From: Hofstenia miamia
Taxonomy: Eukaryota > Xenacoelomorpha > Acoela > Hofsteniidae
NCBI GenBank assembly: GCA_900660155.1
Contig: CABFPE010000492.1
Location: 50,878-114,877 of the forward strand
Direction: 5' to 3'
DNA length: 64,000 bases
Made by a program: the position numbers and the translations under genes. Under the pieces are notes generated by a model. That model was not told the DNA's origin, did no database searches, and was given only the letters and a program-made list of their open reading frames with translations. This document shows, one piece after another, positions 58,650 to 64,000 of the stretch. Within the stretch, counting starts at the first letter, position 1, and the number at the start of each line of letters is the position of its first letter.

Positions 58650-60139
58650 TGTAAAATCATGTCAATCCACTGTGAGTGTGTTACTTATAGAAAAACTATT
58701 ACTTTTCTCAGATTAAACAGTAAGCGGAGTTAACACTTTTCTGATTCTTTCCTTTACAATAAGTGTTCAGTTTATTAACTTAATTTAATATACAAGAGCC
58801 CTTTTAGCTACTTAATTTACACCAACTTATTTAGATAAATCAGAGATACTGGAAGACAGGATTGACACTCAAAAGTAGGCATGCATATCCAGGAGCACAT
58901 ATACCAGCTGCATCTTACCAATGGAGCCGCCACTGTGAGGTAGAAACCAAAAAAGGAATGGTTGTGTGAATAGCAAACTCAGTGTAATGGGAGTGGCAAC
59001 TACTTAAGAATTTAGTGCATTGATTGTTTTTGTTATTGTGAATTGATGCAATAAACGAAGTAATGCAACCATGCTGCTGAATTAGCTTATTATAAGGCCT
59101 TACATATAATAACCCTACATATAAATATATATCTAATAGCCCTTGATACATGTAAACAATCAATGCCGTCAGTGAGAAATGATAACTATAAGTCAGTCGA
59201 AGGTTTACTGTATAAAACATTGAGCAACATGTAATGACTATCAAATAAACTATGTGTAATAGAATATCAGAATACCATCGTATCAATAATAGCCCTTGAT
59301 ACATGTAAACAATCAATGCTGCCTGCAGAAAGATATGACTGGAAGTTGGCCAGAGGTCCACCATACAAAACAATGAGCAACTTGTTGTGACTATTAAATA
59401 AACTATATGTAATAGAATATAAAGATACAATCTAAATAGCCGTCATGTAGAGTACTGAATGTAATAAATAACCAAAGTTCATCAATGAGAGAGTTAGCAT
59501 GTAAAGCCTAATGGCTGCAATGATAATATCAGACAAGCAATGACAAGTAGGAAAGCTATAATGGTAAAAAACTCCTATACCTATCTGTAACCTAAGAGCA
59601 TACAAGGTAACTACAGCTGTCGCCCTCCCCGCTGTGGAATAGCTATTAGGAGGCTGCTCCAGCATACCTATAACCGGATGTGGGAACCACCATACAATTA
59701 CCCTAGCTCGTAAATGTTTAGCTTTCCATCAGAATATAAAATAACTTGACAAGAGAAAATAGATCCAAAGTAGATTTCCTCATCATTATTTACATCACAC
59801 TCAGTATAATTATAGCACTTGGTAATAAACAACTAAATACTCGACTAGTACCTGTTAATCATTCTTGTTTACAGTTTTTCCCTCGCTTAATATTTCTGCT
59901 AATATTACGCAACGTCAGCGTTAATTTGACTATGCTGTTTGACCATCTTTTGTTTTGTCAAATACTGTCGAGTATAATTTTAGATATAATTGCACAAAAC
60001 ATTTTACAAAGTGAAAATAATCAATTCTATCATGATTTACATTTTAATCATTATAATCAATAATAATTTTAGTCTTTGTTTCCTTCATCTTTTCCTCTCA
60101 TCTTGACCACACATGATAGTTTGATTGGATTATGTCACA
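58650..60139 (-). repeat. E8 3' LTR, F1 (1490 bp), with internal tandem duplication
   Basis: Plus-map ends TGTAAAATCATG and GATTATGTCACA. Longer than the E1 LTR because a ~150-base segment is tandemly duplicated: CCCTTGATACATGTAAACAA starts both 59140 and 59294. The duplicates have since diverged. Carries L-ORF frames at 58915-59430 and 59432-59665. Confidence 0.88.
58915..59665 (-). pseudogene. E8 L-ORF, with an in-frame internal duplication (fossil)
   Basis: The start MLEQPPNSYSTAGRATAVV and the C-terminus are as in E1. The segment containing YILLHIVYLIV, CS.F..V.L and ALIVYMYQGLL occurs twice in series within one open frame, in agreement with the DNA duplication. About one break overall. 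Confidence 0.55.
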
Positions 60140-60273
60140 CTCCCCCTCCAACGTAGCTAATTAAGGNTAATAATTTTAGTCTTTGTTTCCTTCATCTTTT
60201 CCTCTCATCTTGACCACACATGATAGTTTGATTGGATTATGTCACACTCCCCCTCCAGCGTAGCTAATTAAGG
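60061..60273. repeat. 106-bp duplication joined by a single N at 60167 (assembly join)
   Basis: 60061-60166 and 60168-60273 are identical but for one visible base, and span the LTR start, the PPT and the ORF3 3' flank. Confidence 0.88.
60140..60149 (-). promoter_or_regulatory. E8 polypurine tract
   Basis: Minus-strand GGAGGGGGAG lies directly before the LTR start TGTGACATAATCC; repeated once in the artefactual duplication (~60247-60256). Confidence 0.75.
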
Positions 60274-60281
60274 ATGACCAC

Positions 60282-63200
60282 TCATTTGCCATGTACCATT
60301 TCTGCTGCCTTTTTGATTATCTTGTTAGCTTCTTTCATCTCAAATGTAGTTTTTTCATATGCCTCTTCCTTAGTGATTTTTAACACGACGTCTTTTTCTG
60401 TAGTTAACATCTTTTTGTGCCTCAAGAACAACGGATTCTTCAGAGATTTCACTATTGTACACATGCTGTGTAGCTTGTTTAATTTCTCATTGAATATCTC
60501 GTAATGTTTCTTGTAGAGTTTCATGCCCTTTATCGCTACCATTAGCGTCATAATTGCGTCTATTCTGCTTGTATGTGCCAGATCTGGGTGAATCGTAGTG
60601 TTCGGATAGAAAAATTCGTAAGTTGATCTTAACGATTTTGATATTGATGCTTTGTCATAGAACGCACTTATATTTTCTAAAACTTCTTCTTCCATAATGT
60701 TTTCAGGTTCGTTTTTTCCCAATCTTACCATGGTAATAATCTCCACTCTTCTCATTACGTCGTAGTACCAATACTGTGAGCTCCAGAGTTCTCCCCATAC
60801 GATGTCGGTAATTCCTGAGAACAATATTACAGTTTGTTTAGATCTCTTTTTGTGTTTGTTACGGACTTTCTTAATTTGAGTTTTAAAGTTCCTCTTAGCT
60901 AGGTTAACTTTATCAATCACTCTTTGAGTGTTTGGTGTTAGAGCGATGTCAGTAGATTGTAAAAACTTTTCTTCCATCAGCATCTCCTCCTTACTTTTAC
61001 TCACCATTTTGATAATTTCAATAGGACAATTCTTCCCCTCTTTTCGCATTGTTTCTGATCACTTAATAATTTTGGTGTACACACACTGGTGATAATTCTT
61101 CAAATATTTTCTTACTTCTTTCATGATCAACTCATGAACTTTCTTTTCCTTCACCACTTTTATCGTTTGTAGTGTTTCTGCATGCTCCCTTCTAATTAAG
61201 TTGCGCGTTGTTAGCAGTGGTTGGCATTTGAGTGCTCTCAATTTCGTGTTGGAAGTTGCACCCCACATGTACTTCTTTGTTTCGTCTGTTAGTATTTCGA
61301 TTTTGATTGGAAAAATACCTGTCTTATTTGCGAGCTCTATTATACTAGGTCTTCCTAATGTGTGCTGTTGCATCAACAACCTTGTGAAATGTTTCTCGAA
61401 TCTCTGCTGTACTTTCTTTGTGGGGGATAGCGGTTATATTTCGACATTCTGCAGCAAACATTGTTTGATGTTTGTGGGGATTGGTGCAATGGCTATTTCA
61501 TATTTCTTCTGTCGAGCTATTTGTTGTTGCTCCTTTCTCATCATAGACAGTACTAATTTGTCGTTATATGTCAATGCAATTGCTAGTACCCATATCGCTG
61601 TTCTCGCTCTAATTTCTGGTGCGTTGATCTCTTTGAACATTTGTGTTTTAAAGTTTCTTTTAGCTTCCATTTCATATGCTCGTCTAACTTCATATAATAT
61701 GGCTTCAGTGCTTTTATGGTATTTCCTTGTTGGCGATCTTATGTCTATCATCGGCCATTCTTCATGAGTTGGTTTATCTGATTTGATCTCCGACCATACC
61801 ATTGCTATTTTCTCTAGGTGTTCAGGCGTTTGATTTAGACTACACTTTAGGAATATGTTTCCAGTTTCCTCCAGGTTTTCAGTTATTCCTAACAACTCCA
61901 TTGTTTGTGTTTGATAGTACATATCTATTGCAATCTTTGGTTCTACCATAATTCTCTTTTCCGGAGCCATTTCATTGATTTGTAAATCCACTTTTATGAA
62001 TTCTGATATTTTCAGTGTTCCACTATTCACTGAGAATAGGTTATCTAGTTTGATCTCCATCTCCTTATTACATTTCGGCAGTTCCTCTTCTTTCTGTGTA
62101 ACAACTATTATAACTCTTGTTTTATTTTTCTTGGCTATTTTTAGAGTTTCTTCTATATTAGACTGAAGCCTTTTCGATGCCATTTCAGTATCTTTTACGA
62201 GATAGACTACCATGAGATGCTTTTTGTCCAAGTTTACTTGTTCACATTCAGATATAATCTTCTCTCTATTTTTGGTTAGCTTCTGCATGTCTTTCATAGT
62301 GAACTGTTCATCGAATGTAATGTGGACTGTGCTTTTGAAATACGGTCTATTGAATTGCTCCTTCATGTCCCCTGTGTATGCTATTATTGTGTTGCATGTG
62401 GGACGGTTCTTTTTATCAATAACTATTGGAATTGCGTAGCTTTCGTTTTCTTTGGTGGACGTACTGCTTCTTATCAATAGTTTGGTTTCCGGTGACAAGT
62501 TGTCGTATGAGTTATATCTCATTTTCCTGTTTGCTATAAAATAGGGGTGAATTCGTTCTTTCCCTATTTTTGTCATGCGACTCTCTCTTTCTTCTGATAG
62601 CGATGATTTCATTGTAGTTGATGTTTGCCTGTATGAAAATATTCCTGAGCTCGTTGTCGTGGGGAATGAACTCGTTGACGGTATTTGTGATGTATCCATA
62701 TCTGAGTCATCACTTATCAGCTGCGTTTCCCAACTTTCCATAGCTACTGATGTTGTTTCCTCGCCGCCCTTTAATTGGCTTTGAGTACTTGTAGATGCTA
62801 TTTCCTCTTTGCCCTTTAATTGGCATTGATTACTGCTGGATATCAAAGGGGAGTGTGCATAATTTGATATTTCCAACCTCACGCACTTTAATTGGCGATC
62901 AGTATCTTGTAGATGGCCCTCATTTACCCACCTGCCCGTTATTTGACATTTGGTAGAGGGTGATTTCTCTTTTATCGTCTCCATCCTCATACCCTTTATT
63001 TGGTAATCAGATTGAGGAGACCTCCTCCTTATTCTTCTTCTTTTGTTTGTTAGTGTCATATGCTCTGTCATCATACCCTTTAATTGGTAATCGGACTGCG
63101 GAGCTCTTCTTCTCACTCTTTGTCTCTTGTTACTAGGAGATGAATTCTCCATCATCATGCCCTTTAATTGGCAATCAGATTGCGGAGACCTAGTTTTACT

Positions 63201-63293
63201 GGTGGATCTCGTAGATGTTTCCTCTGTCCTCACGTCCTTTATTTGACAATCGGGTTGCGGGGTTCTCCTCCTTCTCACTCTCCTTGATTTCAT
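60282..63293 (-). pseudogene. E8 ORF3 (fossil, about two or three breaks)
   Basis: The largest open stretch is 61434-63293 (619 codons). It has RRVRRRR start motifs, QLKGM/QIKGM units, a Ser/Thr-rich linker, then a conserved region with VIIVVTQKEEELP, IMVEPKIAIDMYYQTQTM and NAPEIRARTAIWVLAIALTYN. 61059-61379 gives HTLGRPSIIELANKTGI, helix-turn-helix-like. 60282-61049 gives TVILFSGITDIVWGEL and FFYPNTTIHPDLAHTSRID. No signal peptide or membrane helices are visible. The start overlaps pol by 98 nt in the +1 frame, as in E1. Confidence 0.82.
62763..63250 (-). repeat. E8 QLKG/CAATTAAAGGGC repeat array
   Basis: About eight units, GCCCTTTAATTGG on the plus map (for example near 62766, 62810, 63075, 63159), in the same relative place as in E1. 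Confidence 0.85.
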
Positions 63294-64000
63294 CGGTGAT
63301 CATTGTTGTGTCCATTTCATATTTCCTAAATTCAATTACTAAATTAATATCCCATATTTCAAGGTCATATTTTGTTTTATTTCTCACTGCCCTCTGGGGC
63401 ATTATTCTTCTTTCGACTTCTGGTTCCCCTTTCTCGGGTCTATATTCATCCTGAAATTCTTCTTCATGCACACTGTCCAAATCATCCATTTCAGCATATG
63501 TGCCATCGTCAACCTGTATAATTTTAAATTCTGCATTTTTATCAAGTGTCACTTGTTCTATGTTTACTGTTGCTCGCTTTAAATTTTGAAAATGTAATAT
63601 TCGTCTGTCATTCAATTTATAATTACTATTGGGTAGTGTTTGTGTGATTGTGAATGGCCCTGACCACTGTGTTTTAAGTTTTCTTACTTTATTCACGTCT
63701 TGTGTTCTCATTAGAGTGTATGCGTAGACCTTATCCCCTACCCTGTGTGGTTTGCTGTATATCTTCTTATTGAAGTTCCTTTCTTGCCTTATCGCCAATT
63801 TCTTTGTGTTATGACACATGGCTTCATGGATTCCAGTTATTTGGTCTTTAATTTTTCTTACATAATCGTTGTCTGGCTTTTCGGAGTACATGTGATATTG
63901 CATTGATATCAGCGTTGCTGCCTCTCTACCATACATAGCCTTTTACGGTGTCATCCCCGTTGTTGAGTGTACTGATGTGTTATAGAAATATTCGACTATT
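63196..64000 (-). pseudogene. pol: E8 pol C-terminal part (integrase end, GPF/Y module), runs off window
   Basis: MYGREAATLISMQYHMYSEK, then VRKLKTQWSGPFTITQTLP and HFQNLKRATVNIEQV, almost the same as in E1. The tail YDLEIWDINLVIEF ends in the ORF3 overlap. Confidence 0.9.

Larger units (their letters stand above)
58650..64000 (-). mobile_element. E8: minus-strand F1 Ty3/Gypsy element, 3' half (3' LTR, PPT, ORF3, pol end)
   Basis: From right to left: the integrase C-terminal part (63196 onward), ORF3 (60282-63293), polypurine tract, 3' LTR. Collinear with E1 and closely similar (the pol tail and the ORF3 start line up residue by residue), so both belong to the same subfamily. A few breaks. 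The 5' half lies beyond the window. Confidence 0.92.

Noticed and set aside
60282-61049. DEDDh exonuclease fold for the ORF3 end
   Set aside because: H-x4-D is present but no DxE motif is found before it; GxND plus DxxH fits SGNH better.

Overview
This is AT-rich nuclear DNA from an animal, most likely an invertebrate. The evidence is a host gene with a GT-AG intron, a pogo/Tigger-like DNA transposon, a LINE remnant, and about 45 kb of Ty3/Gypsy-type LTR retrotransposons and their LTRs. The short palindrome TACATGTA is common throughout. I cannot name the species. No rRNA, tRNA, CRISPR or bacterial-type operon is visible. A 1000-base run of N (14193-15192) and four single-N joins flanked by duplicated sequence show that the assembly is imperfect.

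Layout. 1-10097: E1, a minus-strand element (family F1) that looks nearly whole, with 5' LTR, PBS, gag, pol and a large third ORF (ORF3) running off the left edge. 10098-12034: E2, a plus-strand integrase/ORF3 remnant. 12035-14192: nested F2 LTRs, then the gap. 15193-17589: nothing recognised. 17590-22700: E4, an old integrase/ORF3 remnant carrying two solo F2 LTRs, each with a 4-bp target duplication. 22701-29989: E5, an F2 element running from gag zinc knuckle to a partial 3' LTR. 29990-31348: F1 LTR. 31349-34171: AT-rich, no gene seen. 34172-37754: head-to-head F2 LTRs, then an F1 LTR. 38010-39000: LTR remnant and a LINE reverse-transcriptase fossil. 40950-41715: a two-exon host gene for a small, probably secreted protein. 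42331-42778: pogo-like MITE. 42970-50392: E6, a plus-strand F1-type element. 50393-53445: F2 LTR pieces. 53446-57428: E7, leader, gag and protease. 57429-58649: F1 LTR. 58650-64000: E8, a second minus-strand F1 element running from 3' LTR to pol.

The elements share one plan: LTR, a PBS that looks complementary to a tRNA-Arg, gag (coiled coil, capsid, one CCHC knuckle), protease-RT-RNase H-integrase, then a long ORF3 of unknown function that overlaps the pol end in the +1 frame. F1 copies carry the -1 slippery heptamer TTTAAAC directly before the gag stop. Two features are the best candidates for undescribed biology. (1) F1 LTRs contain an open frame of about 209 codons for a hydrophobic, multi-pass-like protein. 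It recurs in six LTRs and stays open through an in-frame internal duplication in E8. (2) ORF3 combines an Arg-rich N-terminus with repeated QLKG units, a helix-turn-helix-like segment, and a C-terminal region with GxND and DxxH motifs that resembles the SGNH/GDSL hydrolase fold. All retroelement copies are described here as fossils.
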